39,862 nucleotides of DNA from UBA2882 sp964619485 (GTDB lineage: Bacteria; Bacillota; Clostridia; Lachnospirales; Lachnospiraceae): the NCBI GenBank assembly GCA_964619485.1, contig CAZUCI010000020.1:1-39862 (forward strand), given 5' to 3'. Within the stretch, counting starts at the first letter, position 1. The number at the start of each line of letters is the position of its first letter. Both the position numbers and the translations under genes were made by a program. Under the pieces are notes generated by a model. It saw only the letters and a program-made list of their open reading frames with translations, had not been told where the DNA came from and searched no databases. Below are positions 1-9,849 of this stretch, one piece after another.

Positions 1-65
1 GACCCCAACATCATTAATATATTGAAACTAACATATATTCAAGTTACATATATTTAAAATTGAAG

Positions 66-109
66 GCGTCATAGTGCAGAAGAAAACTCTTTTGTCTATG
101 GCGCTTTTT
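66..109 (+). terminator. Rho-independent terminator of an upstream gene outside the window
   Basis: GCGTCATAG (66-74) pairs with CTATGGCGC (96-104), with one T-G wobble, and is followed directly by five T residues. It would end transcription entering from the left and separates that unit from the HEPN-NACHT gene. The gene it belongs to is outside the window. Confidence 0.7.
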
Positions 110-234
110 GACTGATATAGATGAAATAATCAAATTTCTTTGATATAATGTATTTACAGGTTTTGCTGTGCACCCATTTAATACAAAAGAGGAAGGATAC
201 AGCATCAAAAGGATAGTTACCAGGAGGACAAGAG

Positions 235-942
235 ATGTTCGGCAAGGAAATTAAAGAAAACATAGCATCAGAGTACAAGGATGAATTAAAGGATTATGAC
301 ATCAATAAGATGATTGATGTTTATGAGATGTTGATTGATTTACCATCAAAGCACAGCTCCGTGGATGGCATACAGAAATATATGAATTATTCCATCAAAA
401 AGCTGTTTGGAAACAGTGGAAACACCTCAGAGGAAGAGCTGGATATGATTACCAGATATTTCTATAGTATCGAGCCTTTAATGAAAAAGATTCTTCTTAC
501 AGTGAATGAGCCCTTATATCTTGAGCTTTATGCAAAGGATGATCTGCAGTGTGCAAATCTGATGAACAAGCTGTCTTTGATTGATACCAGCGCAGTTAAG
601 CTGACAGCCAATCCGAGAAATTATGTGAATGACAAGCATCAGATAGATCACATTTTGTGTACCTACAAGCTGCGTAACATCACCTCCCATGAGGAGAGAG
701 AATGGACCAGGCTGGAAAGGTATAAAAATATTCAGGATGTACTGATTACGTCTCTGTTTGTCTGCTGGAAGCATCACAGGGCAATTGAAGCTGCTTTTGA
801 GAGTAATGAGCGCAGTATGCAGGTCAATGCCGATGATTATATCAAAAACATTATCAGCTCCTATGAGAAGAATATGAAGAATGGTTTTAAGTTTATCTCG
901 GTGAAGTGGAGTAAAAAAGCAGAAAATATTCTGGACCCTTGA
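235..942 (+). pseudogene. HEPN-domain N-terminal part of a broken HEPN-NACHT STAND protein
   Basis: This 235-codon piece starts at an ATG behind a good ribosome site (GGAGGACAAGAG) and stops at TGA 940-942. The same frame stays open through 943-966 into the NACHT piece at 967, so the two were probably one gene. The protein is helical. Residues 147-152 read R-N-I-T-S-H, the R-X4-H signature of HEPN ribonucleases. In known defence proteins HEPN domains sit in front of NACHT or other STAND NTPases and cleave RNA once the sensor is triggered. The HEPN call rests on the motif and the fusion context, since the rest of the domain is not strongly recognisable. If the stop is real, only the HEPN part would be made from this start. 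Confidence 0.6.
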
Positions 943-966
943 ACAGACCATGGCTCGGATGTCTCT

Positions 967-1926
967 ATGAATACAATTAAAAACAGTCTTGGCAGTGAAA
1001 AGCATCTTATGCTTCTGGGCGAGGCAGGATGCGGTAAAACCACATCCATAGAATACCTTGAATATATGGATGCAAAGGAGTGGAAAAACAATTCCATGAA
1101 TCCGCTTCCGGTTATGATTCGACTGAGTGATGCCACGGATTTGTATTTCAGTATTGAAGACCAGATTTGTGCCATGCTTGACATTCCTGTCAATTATTGT
1201 CAGAAGCTGCTTTCGCAGGGCAGTATCAGTCTGTACCTGGATGGCGTCAATGAGATGATTGCATCCAACGAGGTTAAGAAAAAGGTTGTCATTCAGATTG
1301 AGAAAATGCTGGCGCAGTATCCAAATACCTATATGGTTATTACTGACAGGGAGAATGTGGAGGTTAAAATCAGTACCAGAGTTCCTACCTTTTATCTGCG
1401 GCAGATGGATAAGGATGATATTACAAGCTATATTTCCCAAAAGGCGGATAGCAATAGCCAGCTGACCAGTGCGATAGTTTCCTATGCAGTCAAAATGATA
1501 GAAAATGGGGTGGCATTTACGCCTATTGTATTGAATTTCCTGTTTGATTATGCAAAGACAAACAATCATATGCCGGAGACATCTACAGACTTTTTCAAGG
1601 CTTACATTAAGAGTCTTTTCAGAAGAGAAAATGAGGAAAAGAAGGATATTAATGCAGCGCCGGGACGTCTTGATTCGCTTCTCATGTACCTTGCTATTCA
1701 CATGCCGGAGGAAGGTATGGCTAACGTGGAGGTACTCCGCATTTTTGCAAAGTGCAAGCAGATTTTGGGGCTTGAGGAGCTTGATACCAGGGTATGTTTA
1801 AACCTTGCATTACAGCTCGGTGTTTTGGAAGAGAATGATGAGAGAATTACTTTTGCAAATGATGACTTTCAGGGCTGCTTCTTAGCGGATGCTCTGGATA
1901 AAGGAATGGTTGACTGGGATGATTGA
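967..1926 (+). pseudogene. NACHT NTPase core of the broken HEPN-NACHT gene
   Basis: Walker A is clear at residues 18-26 (GEAGCGKTT). Walker B with the NACHT-type acidic pattern is at about 88-97 (SLYLDGVNEM), and a helical arm follows. NACHT domains are ATP-driven oligomerisation switches of NLR-like immune proteins, and bacterial versions protect against phage. No ribosome site precedes the ATG at 967 and the frame is continuous with the upstream HEPN piece apart from TGA 940-942, so the ATG is probably an internal methionine. The frame ends at TGA 1924-1926. The protein appears to continue one base later in the next frame (around 1922), so a small indel near 1918-1926 has broken it. Confidence 0.7.
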
Positions 1927-2236
1927 TGACAAAACCAAAAGCCTGATTGAGAGGACCCTCTGGGTAGGAGGACTTCGTGATGCAACCAGGAAAAAGCATG
2001 ACAAATTGAAGCGTGTGGTATACACCTTATATAAAGATGATTTAGAAAAACAAAGATATATGATTTCATGTATCTGCCAAAAAGACCCATATATAGCAGC
2101 AGATCTGGTGACGGAATTTAAATCGTTGACCAAAGGGGAAATGAAAACAGTCATATACAATTATATGGAGCGGTATGAGGATGAACAGGGTGGCGATGAG
2201 CTGATTCTCTGTATGATGGTCTACAACCGTTTGTGA
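1922..2236 (+). pseudogene. Middle segment of the broken HEPN-NACHT gene
   Basis: About 105 codons follow the frameshift and begin I-D-D-K-T-K-S-L-I-E-R. An ATG at 1889 opens this frame, but it overlaps the NACHT frame and has no ribosome site, so an independent start is unlikely. The segment is helical and charged and matches no family I know. It ends at TGA 2234-2236, beyond which the frame is open without another stop through the methionines at 2267 and 2270 to 4750. This is what a single nonsense substitution would give. Confidence 0.55.
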
Positions 2237-2266
2237 AATGATGCAAAGGCCAGTAGAAGCATCCGT

Positions 2267-4750
2267 ATGATGAATGAACGAAAACTTACGGAGGAGAATA
2301 CGAATGATATTTTGAGCATGGTGCGTGGGCTGTCTGATTTTCTGCATGTGATGAGTCTGATGGCGCAGGAGGAATGCTTTGTTCAGAGAAATATGGAGTA
2401 TTTAATTTCGGGCTTTGAATTCGGTGGTCATACGCTGGAAAATTACAGTAAGCAATTGGTTGAGCTCTGGAAGAAATGCAAGGAATATGGCAGATACAAC
2501 TGCTGTATGCAGCTGATGGTACAGTGTGGACTTCCCTTTTTCTATGATTCCGGAGCGATTTCCATGGAGGAATATCATCAGGTTTTCAGTACACTCTTTA
2601 CCAGAAATGCGCTAAACATGGAATTGGACATGTGCACACTTGCTTACCGGGATGACCCGGAGATTTTTTCCAAATTCCGAAAGAGATATGAAGAGCGTCT
2701 GCCATTGTCTCTTGGCAGAATGTATGTGAGCCTGTTGATTGAGTATCAGTGTCGGGAAAAGTTAGACGATGCTTACTGGGCGGAGTATCAGAAACTGGAA
2801 AAGTACAAGGTGAATTCCACAGATTTTAAGGATGAAAGAATTTTTTCGGAGGTGGCAAAATGCGTCCACACCTGTATTCTGCTAAAGAGAGATCCACATC
2901 AGATTTTGGAGCATATAAAGCCGGTGAATGCCTGCAAAAGCTCCAGTAATATGCTGGCGCCCTGCTTTGAGTACAATGTTTCCAATCAACTGAAGGCGGA
3001 AAGCAGTGAGATGATTCAGACCTTTATCATGAATACCCAGAGTGCTGCGGAGACATTTTATCTGTTCTTTAATACGCATTTTAAGATGTTTATTGATACC
3101 TTCTATTTTGTGAAAAATATCTGCCCCAATTATTTTACCAATGAAGAGGTAAACAAAGGCCTCGAAAATTTGTATTTGAAGGGAAAGGTTGCCTATTGCA
3201 GCGATACCGAGTATTCCTTCTGGCTCATGTATATCAGCCTGAAAAAGGCTGTTCGCTATGTCAGAAAACAAAACGAAAGTATGTTTTTAAAAAAGGAAGA
3301 CCGCATGCTTTTAATTTTGGAGGCTGACGATTATTTCCTCAGGGTTAAAAAAGTCCTTCCTCTGGATTATGACCATGATGGGGAGGATGACAGTGAACAA
3401 AAGTGGGAGAATTGTATCGATATCATCGGGCTGGTAGCAGAGGACCGAATCTGCAATAGAGACAGACTGTGGGACATTACCAACGATTCCGATGTTTCCC
3501 TGAATATCATGAAAAAGGATTTTGGCCTGTTTGTGGAGAAGCTGGCACTTTTATCTGATGACGCTAATTTGTTTAAAACAGTGCTGGCACATATTTACTG
3601 GAACCGCAAGTTTATTTATGTCAAAGAGGATGATTATGTAAAGGAGGATACCACCTTCTTTTTGCCCTATGAGGAAATCTGTACCGGAATGATCAGAAAT
3701 TTGATTGCAGATGGAATCGATTTTCAGGATTTAATTGGCATTTATATGAACAGCTTCATGAAGTATGCCCTTTCACTGGATGTTCTATGGATTGCCATGT
3801 ATGAAAAGGATCAGACAATCTTGGCGGAAGAGCTTTTTAAACAATATCTGTTCTGGGGAAACCTTGTGGAGGGTGATGATAAACAGTTCTCCACGGACAG
3901 TGTGAAGAGCAGCAGCTGGTATAAATGCTTTAATATCACCTATGAACGCTCTGTTTACCATTTGTCCATTGTTAACATGGAGAAGAAGTATCTTATCTTT
4001 ATGGTGGACCCTAAGGCAAAAAATGAGCTGGTGGATAAGAAGCAGATTGAGATTCTGCTCCAACAGTACAGCCTTCTGGAAAAGGAGGGGGTCGTTTACA
4101 GCCAAAGGGTGATATATGAGAAAATCAAGCGTGTGCCTCTGATCTTTTATGCAGAGAATGAGGAGGTTTATGAGCAGATTGAGAAAAGTCTCCGCAATGC
4201 AATATTTGTAAGAAGACACTCCACACAGAGTATTGCCGAGATGCTAAAGGAGCTGAGTCTTCATAATCCTTACTGTGACCGCAAGGTTCCGATTCACCCC
4301 ATGAAACGTTTTTATGTATTCAACTATGAGCCTTCCCTGCGCGACATGGCATGTGAAATTGTGAAAATCATGCTTCGAAATGCTACAAACCTGGCAGACT
4401 GCATTTTTATTTATCTGAATTGTTTTATGAAACAGTACATAGATGCACAGGAGTATTTCAATCAGACAAAGGCCTATGACCTTTTTAGGGAACCGTTTTC
4501 CTACGAGACTTATTCCATGGGAGTTGTTGACAGAACGGAGGATGGAATCTGGATTTACAAGCCTTCTGACATTTCAGAGGGCGATGGTAAATATATCGAG
4601 ATGAACAGCAGCTGCCAGAGCAAGCTGAATTACCTCTATGCACTTTACATGGACAATTTTATTGAGAAGGTCATCTGCAAGGTGGAATTTGCTTACCGGG
4701 ATAACGAGCTTAAGCTGAGCGTAGTGGAAGTCGGGATGCAGAAAGTGTAG
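2267..4750 (+). pseudogene. C-terminal sensor-like region of the broken HEPN-NACHT gene
   Basis: This 827-codon stretch is open from the first methionine after TGA 2234-2236. It is a large helical protein with no transmembrane segment and no obvious leucine-rich, TPR or WD repeats. In STAND proteins the long C-terminal half senses the trigger, which is the inferred role here. No Shine-Dalgarno sequence precedes 2267 or the adjacent 2270 ATG, so the piece is probably not translated alone. With the three upstream pieces the ancestral protein would have been roughly 1,500 residues. It ends 4 bp before the MATE gene, whose own ribosome site is poor, so that gene may have depended on translation through here. 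Confidence 0.55.
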
Positions 4751-4754
4751 AAAA

Positions 4755-6104
4755 ATGAAAAATAAGGAAAGCTCTTTAACGGAAGGTGTGCTCTATAAAC
4801 AGATTTTGATTTTCAGCATTCCACTGATGTTTTCCAATTTGCTGCAGGTACTGTTTAATGTATCAGATATCGCAGTGGTGGGAAAATTTGCCGGCCCTGT
4901 CGCCCTGGGTGCTGTAGGGTCTACAACCCTGCTTGTAACACTTTTTACAGGAATTCTCATTGGATTATCAGGAGGAATCAACGTTGTAGTAGCACTTTCC
5001 ATAGGGAAAAATAATAAAACAGATATTTGTGAAAATGTACATACTGCAGCTATAATCATTATCATTACAGGTTTTCTTTTATTGGTGACCGGTTTTTTCT
5101 TCTGTGGAGATCTTTTAAGACTGTTAAATACAAAGCCGGAATTTTTGCAAAGTGCGACAGAGTATCTGCAGATTTATTTTCTGGGAATGCCGGCTCTGGC
5201 CATGTATAATCTGGGCAATGCTGTTTTAAGTGCAGATGGAAATACCAGAAAGCCGTTAATTTTTCTTTCAGTATCAGGTGTGGTTAATGTAGGACTGAAT
5301 CTTTTGCTGGTAATTGTCTTTCACATGGATGTTCATGGGGTTGCGATTGCCAGTGTCACGGCACAGTACTTATCTGCATTTCTGATCATGCGGGAGCTTT
5401 TTGCGTCAAAGGAAGATTACAGACTTTCTCTTTCCAAAATGAGGGTGACAGGGGATAAGGCAAAAAAGCTGTTACAGCTGGGGATTCCCTCTGCCTTTCA
5501 GGTATCCATATTTGCCTTTGCAAATCTGTTTGTGCAAAGGGGTGTAAATTCCTTTGATGCGGTTGTAGTTGCGGGTAACTCGGCAGCTGCCAATGCTGAC
5601 AATCTGGTTTATGATATTATGGCGGCATTTTATACGGCCTGCGCCAGCTTTATGGGACAAAATCTCGGAGCGGGTGTGAAAAAAAGAGTACGGCAAAGCT
5701 ATTTGCTCTCTGTGTTTTATTCCTTTGGTGTTGCCTTGCTGCTGGGGATTTTGCTGGAGCTTTTTGGAAGAGAATTTTTAAGTCTGTTTACCAATTCCCC
5801 GGAGGTTGTGGAGGCTGGAATGGAGAGACTAAGAATTATGGGTATTTCCTATTGCGTTTCTGCCTTTATGGACTGTACCATTGCAGCCAGTAGAGCCCTT
5901 GGCAAGACGCTTGTGCCAACGATTGTGGTTATTATGGGCTCCTGTGTTTTCAGGGTAATCTGGATTTACACAGTATTTGCAGCATTTCAGACAACAACGG
6001 CACTGTATTTGCTCTATATCTTTTCCTGGACACTTACAGCAATTGCAGAAATTATATACTTTATACATGCTTATAAGAAAACCTTCACAGCAACAGTATT
6101 ATAA
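4755..6104 (+). CDS. MATE family multidrug efflux transporter
   Basis: A 449-residue polytopic membrane protein with about 12 hydrophobic segments and the typical MATE start: a short cytosolic lead, then IPLMFSNLLQ and the VGKFAG region. Length and spacing fit the family (about 450 residues). MATE proteins export cationic drugs or metabolites in exchange for Na+ or H+; the substrate cannot be read from sequence. The start lies 4 bp after the HEPN-NACHT stop with only a weak ribosome site (an AGAAAG-like stretch), which suggests co-transcription with that gene. A terminator follows at 6170-6209. It resembles the second MATE gene (11170-12519) only at family level. Confidence 0.9.
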   Translation: MKNKESSLTEGVLYKQILIFSIPLMFSNLLQVLFNVSDIAVVGKFAGPVALGAVGSTTLLVTLFTGILIGLSGGINVVVALSIGKNNKTDICENVHTAAIIIIITGFLLLVTGFFFCGDLLRLLNTKPEFLQSATEYLQIYFLGMPALAMYNLGNAVLSADGNTRKPLIFLSVSGVVNVGLNLLLVIVFHMDVHGVAIASVTAQYLSAFLIMRELFASKEDYRLSLSKMRVTGDKAKKLLQLGIPSAFQVSIFAFANLFVQRGVNSFDAVVVAGNSAAANADNLVYDIMAAFYTACASFMGQNLGAGVKKRVRQSYLLSVFYSFGVALLLGILLELFGREFLSLFTNSPEVVEAGMERLRIMGISYCVSAFMDCTIAASRALGKTLVPTIVVIMGSCVFRVIWIYTVFAAFQTTTALYLLYIFSWTLTAIAEIIYFIHAYKKTFTATVL

Positions 6105-6169
6105 AGTTTCTCATCAGGAAACTTAAAATCGTAAAATAGCGCTTTAATCCATTGAAAAGATTTATAAGA

Positions 6170-6209
6170 GGCAGTAAACTGTAATTATCAAACAGCTTAC
6201 TGCCTTTTT
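6170..6209 (+). terminator. Rho-independent terminator after the MATE gene
   Basis: GGCAGTAAACTG (6170-6181) pairs with CAGCTTACTGCC (6193-6204), with one mismatch, followed by five T residues. It closes the transcription unit containing the NACHT remnant and the MATE gene. Confidence 0.85.
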
Positions 6210-6277
6210 ATGATGTGTCACTGCAGAGCATGTGGGACATTGTTAAAGGGTTATGAATTACAGATTGGAGGAGGACC

Positions 6278-7537
6278 ATGAGTGCAGTCTTAAATGGATT
6301 AAGGTTTAGTGAAAACATCGCCGCCCTGAGAAAAAGTAAGAAAATAACCCAGGAGGAGCTGGCAGAGTTTATGGGGGTAACCAAAGCATCTGTCTCCAAA
6401 TGGGAAACAGGGGCAACCATGCCGGATATTGGGCTTCTGCCTCTTTTAGCTTCCTTCTTTGACATAACCGTAGATGCACTGATAGGCTATGAGCCACAGC
6501 TTGGAAGAGAACAGATTCAGGCCTTCTATCAGAAATATGCGGAGGCCTTTGCCAAAAGACCTTTTATGGAGGTCATGGAAGAAATCAGAAGGCTGGTACA
6601 TAAATATTATGCCTGTTATCCCTTTTTACAGCAGGTGGTTGTTCTGTGGAGCAACCATTTACAGATGGCGGGAGATGAACAGGCGATAAAAGCGGCAGCC
6701 AGTGAAATTAATGATTTGTGTGAACATATTCTGCAAAACTGTAAGAATATGACAATCTATAACAATGTCACGGAGCTGAAGGCTTTAAATAATCTGCAGA
6801 CAGGCAGGGCAGAGGAGGTTATTGAGGCTATGGAGGACCGGCTTGATATCAACCGGGCAGGAAGCGGCGTTTCTCTTTTAACACTGGCATATATGAATAC
6901 CGGGAATATTCAGATGGCAAAGAAATCGGCACAGATAGGAACCTTCCGGGGAATGGGAGAAACCCTAAGTTCGGGCATTCAGATGCTCAGTATGGAGCAG
7001 GACGCAGAAAGAATAGAAGAGATACTGAAAAGAATGGACGCCTTATGTGAAAGCTTTCAGCTGAAGAGGTTAAATCCCAACAGTGAGACAGTTTACCAGT
7101 ATCAGGCTGCGGTTAGCTACTGCAAACGTCTGGCAGCGCTGCTTGCAGCGGAAGGCAATTGTACGGACACACAGTCATCGGGGGACGAAGCACCAGAGCA
7201 GGACGTGAAATTTGATCAGGACAAAGTACAGCAGCAGGACGAGAAACCTGGGCAGGACGAAGCACTTGGACTCGAGAAAAGGGTGTTTGAGAGACTGGAT
7301 CGTTATGCGGAGGCAGCAAAGCAGCTTTTGGACGACGGGATTGCCATACACTCGGATCTCTTTTTTGATCAGCTGGACAGCTGGTTCTCAAGCCTTGAGC
7401 TGGGGAGTGTCAGTGTCCGCAATTTGCAGCTTGTCAGGGAGAGCGTGCTGGAAGGCTTTGCAAATCCGCTGTTTGCCGTGCTGAGGGACCAGGAACGGCT
7501 GCAGCATTACATCAAAATTTTTGAGGAGCATAAATGA
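6278..7537 (+). CDS. XRE-family transcriptional regulator with long helical C-terminal domain
   Basis: Residues about 10-66 form a Cro/C1-type helix-turn-helix (ITQEELAEFMGVTKASVSKWETG is the core region), so it binds DNA. The remaining 350 residues are helical and TPR-like, usually a sensing or dimerisation part. A strong ribosome site (GGAGGAGG) lies just before the ATG. Around residues 300-330 there is a low-complexity linker rich in D, Q and E, in which the DNA word GACGAAGCAC occurs twice (near 7185 and 7257), suggesting a local duplication. It is followed at once by an ABC ATPase and permease, so it probably controls that transporter and itself. The ligand is unknown. Confidence 0.85.
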   Translation: MSAVLNGLRFSENIAALRKSKKITQEELAEFMGVTKASVSKWETGATMPDIGLLPLLASFFDITVDALIGYEPQLGREQIQAFYQKYAEAFAKRPFMEVMEEIRRLVHKYYACYPFLQQVVVLWSNHLQMAGDEQAIKAAASEINDLCEHILQNCKNMTIYNNVTELKALNNLQTGRAEEVIEAMEDRLDINRAGSGVSLLTLAYMNTGNIQMAKKSAQIGTFRGMGETLSSGIQMLSMEQDAERIEEILKRMDALCESFQLKRLNPNSETVYQYQAAVSYCKRLAALLAAEGNCTDTQSSGDEAPEQDVKFDQDKVQQQDEKPGQDEALGLEKRVFERLDRYAEAAKQLLDDGIAIHSDLFFDQLDSWFSSLELGSVSVRNLQLVRESVLEGFANPLFAVLRDQERLQHYIKIFEEHK

Positions 7538-7547
7538 GGAGAAAAAT

Positions 7548-8270
7548 ATGTTAACGATTAAGAATCTTTCAAAAACCTATTCGGGAAATAAAAAAGCGGT
7601 ATCTGATTTAAGCATCACGGTCAATGCAGGGGAAATCTATGGGTTCATTGGTCATAACGGGGCAGGAAAAACAACGACCATCAAGAGTGTGGTTGGTATT
7701 CATGATTTTGAGGAAGGGGAAATATTGATTGATGGAGTGTCCATAAAAGATGATCCCATGGGATGTAAAAGAAAAATTGCTTATATTCCTGATAATCCGG
7801 ATTTATATGAATATCTTACTGGAATCCAGTATTTGAACTTTTGCGCGGATGTTTTTGGTCTCTCCAGGGAGGAAAGACAGGAGCGTATAGCATATGAAGC
7901 CGGAACGTTTGAGATGACAGAAGCTCTTGGCGATTTGATTTCTTCCTATTCCCATGGCATGAAACAGAAGCTGGCAATTATTGGAGCGTTTATTCATCAG
8001 CCCAAGCTGTTGATTCTGGATGAACCGTTTGTTGGCTTAGATCCTGAGGCAGCCTTAAAATTAAAGGAGAAAATGCATAAGCTTTGTGAGAATGGAAGTG
8101 CCATTTTCTTTTCTACCCACGTTTTGGATGTAGCAGAGAAATTGTGTGATCATGTGGCAATCATCAATCAGGGAAAGCTGGTGCTTGAAGGCAGGACTGA
8201 GGATTTGACCAGAACAAAATCTCTGGAACAGTTATTTATGGAGGTGGCTGGACATGGGCAGACAGATTAA
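7548..8270 (+). CDS. ABC transporter ATP-binding protein
   Basis: Nucleotide-binding subunit with Walker A GHNGAGKTT, signature YSHGMKQK, Walker B LLILDEPFVGLDP and the H-loop STH. I start it at 7548 because GAGGAG sits 6-10 bp upstream. A longer reading from 7521 would overlap the end of the XRE gene and put that ribosome site inside the protein. At 240 residues it is of the size of ABC-2 type ATPases. Its stop overlaps the permease start by 17 bp, so the two are translationally coupled. Direction and substrate are not evident; the neighbouring permease has the ABC-2 exporter look. Confidence 0.9.
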   Translation: MLTIKNLSKTYSGNKKAVSDLSITVNAGEIYGFIGHNGAGKTTTIKSVVGIHDFEEGEILIDGVSIKDDPMGCKRKIAYIPDNPDLYEYLTGIQYLNFCADVFGLSREERQERIAYEAGTFEMTEALGDLISSYSHGMKQKLAIIGAFIHQPKLLILDEPFVGLDPEAALKLKEKMHKLCENGSAIFFSTHVLDVAEKLCDHVAIINQGKLVLEGRTEDLTRTKSLEQLFMEVAGHGQTD

Positions 8271-9741
8271 ACTGTTGATGAGGCTGAAGCTTTGTAACTT
8301 TTGTGGTATCAACGAATATCGTTTCGGAAAAGACCCTAAGAAAAAAAGACGTTTTCTGATGCTGACAGCAGTATGGATGTTTTTGATTGTTATGATGGCC
8401 GGATATATTGGCTTAACCATCTATGGACTCTGTTTCATGAAAATGGGTGAGCTTGTTCCAAAGGTGACAGCTGTGGCTATCGCAGTTATGACATTATTTT
8501 TCTCCTTTTTTAAGGCGGGAAGTGTGATTTTCGACCAGAAAACCTACGAATTGCAGATAGCGCTGCCAATCAGTAAAACAGCCATTGTTGTGAGCCGCTT
8601 TCTCTCCATGTATGTGAGTAATTTGCTGCTTTCACTTGGAATCATGGCGATGGCAATGATAATTTACGGAGCCTTGGAGAAACCGCAGATTAGCTTTTAT
8701 ATTTATGGAATAATTGGGGCGTTTTTTCTCCCGATTTTACCCTTGACGATTGCCACCATTCTTGGAGCGGGAATAACGGCAATCAGTTCAGGCTGGAGGC
8801 ATAAGAACCTGATTTCCACAGGACTTACACTGGCGTTGGTAATAGGCATCTTTGGCGGCAGTACGTTACTTTCTTCGCAGGATGAGAGCCAGCTGATGCA
8901 ATCACTGGGGAACATGGCACAGACGCTGGAAGACCAGGTGGCACATATTTATCCGCCGGCTGTATGGCTTGGAAATGTGATGACACAGGGGAAGGTAAGC
9001 GGGTTATTTTTACTTCTGGCTGCTTCCATTGTTCCTTTTCTTCTTATGGTTCTGATTTTACAAAAATATTTTCAAAAAATATGCTCTGCCCTGCAGACAA
9101 CCTACAAGGCAGGAAATTATCAGATGAAGGAGCTTTCCACGCACTCTCTGTTGAAAAGTCTTTGGATCAGGGAGCTCAGACATTATTTTTCTTCTACGAT
9201 TTATGTGACCAACACCATGGTTGGATATATTCTCATGGTTGTGATTGCAGGAGCGCTATTGTTTACTGGTCTGGATAAGTTAAATGAGATGCTTGGTATT
9301 TCTGGAATCAGCCTTGCAGCAGTCCCTTTTCTTCTTGGGGCAATGCCGGCTATGATGCCATTGACAGCAGCATCCATTTCCATGGAAGGGAAGCAGTGGT
9401 GGCTTTTGCAGACGCTCCCGATTCCAAAGAGAACCATGATTTTCAGTAAAATTCTTGCAGATTTGACTGTCGTTTTTCCTTTTTATCTGTTGGCAGAGGT
9501 TCTGGTCTGTATCGCTGTGAAGCCGCAGGGAGCGATGCTTTTATGGTATCTGCTTATTCCGGCAGTTTATATTGTTGGGAGCGCATTTGTCGGTCTGTTT
9601 GTCAATATGAAATTCCCGGTGCTGAACTGGGAGAGTGAGACACAGGTTGTCAAGCAGGGCGCAGCAACCTTTCTGACAATGCTGGTGGCCATGGTAGCTG
9701 TTGTTATACCTATTGGAATTATAATTGCATTAAAATTGTAA
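8254..9741 (+). CDS. ABC transporter permease, ABC-2 exporter type
   Basis: A 495-residue membrane protein with about 12 hydrophobic segments, starting inside the 3' end of the ATPase gene. GGAGGTGGCTGG precedes the ATG. It lacks the EAA loop of importers and resembles large ABC-2 exporter permeases (two six-helix halves). Together with the ATPase it should form a membrane exporter under control of the upstream XRE regulator. The substrate is unknown; drug, peptide or self-protection functions are common for such units. Confidence 0.8.
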   Translation: MGRQIKLLMRLKLCNFCGINEYRFGKDPKKKRRFLMLTAVWMFLIVMMAGYIGLTIYGLCFMKMGELVPKVTAVAIAVMTLFFSFFKAGSVIFDQKTYELQIALPISKTAIVVSRFLSMYVSNLLLSLGIMAMAMIIYGALEKPQISFYIYGIIGAFFLPILPLTIATILGAGITAISSGWRHKNLISTGLTLALVIGIFGGSTLLSSQDESQLMQSLGNMAQTLEDQVAHIYPPAVWLGNVMTQGKVSGLFLLLAASIVPFLLMVLILQKYFQKICSALQTTYKAGNYQMKELSTHSLLKSLWIRELRHYFSSTIYVTNTMVGYILMVVIAGALLFTGLDKLNEMLGISGISLAAVPFLLGAMPAMMPLTAASISMEGKQWWLLQTLPIPKRTMIFSKILADLTVVFPFYLLAEVLVCIAVKPQGAMLLWYLLIPAVYIVGSAFVGLFVNMKFPVLNWESETQVVKQGAATFLTMLVAMVAVVIPIGIIIALKL

Positions 9742-9751
9742 CATTTTATCC

Positions 9752-9779
9752 TTACAACTCTCTTAAACAGTGGTATAAT
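9752..9779 (+). promoter_or_regulatory. Putative sigma-A promoter for the NhaC unit
   Basis: TTACAA (9752-9757) and TATAAT (9774-9779) are separated by 16 bp, about 70 bp before the NhaC start. The -10 box is perfect and the -35 is a near match. This marks the start of a new transcription unit after the ABC genes. Confidence 0.65.
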
Positions 9780-9849
9780 AAAAAAACCATTTAAAAAAGA
9801 TTTGTGATTAGGGAATCTTTGTAAGAAAGAGTAAGGGAGACTGTGTGAG

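Noticed and set aside
1..65. AT-rich first 65 bases as an origin or attachment site
   Set aside because: No DnaA boxes, iterons or direct repeat with another part of the window was found.
514..1701. Long minus-strand open frame (395 codons) opposite the HEPN-NACHT gene
   Set aside because: Its composition (Ile, His, Cys and Gln rich) is that of antisense sequence, it has no ribosome site, and the plus strand carries clear HEPN and Walker motifs. The stop-free antisense frame is a by-product of codon usage.
940..2236. UGA recoding (selenocysteine or tryptophan) in the HEPN-NACHT gene
   Set aside because: Other genes here use TGA as a normal stop (for example 12519 and 21258), no hairpin typical of a SECIS is seen after the codons, and a frameshift in the same gene is not explained by recoding.
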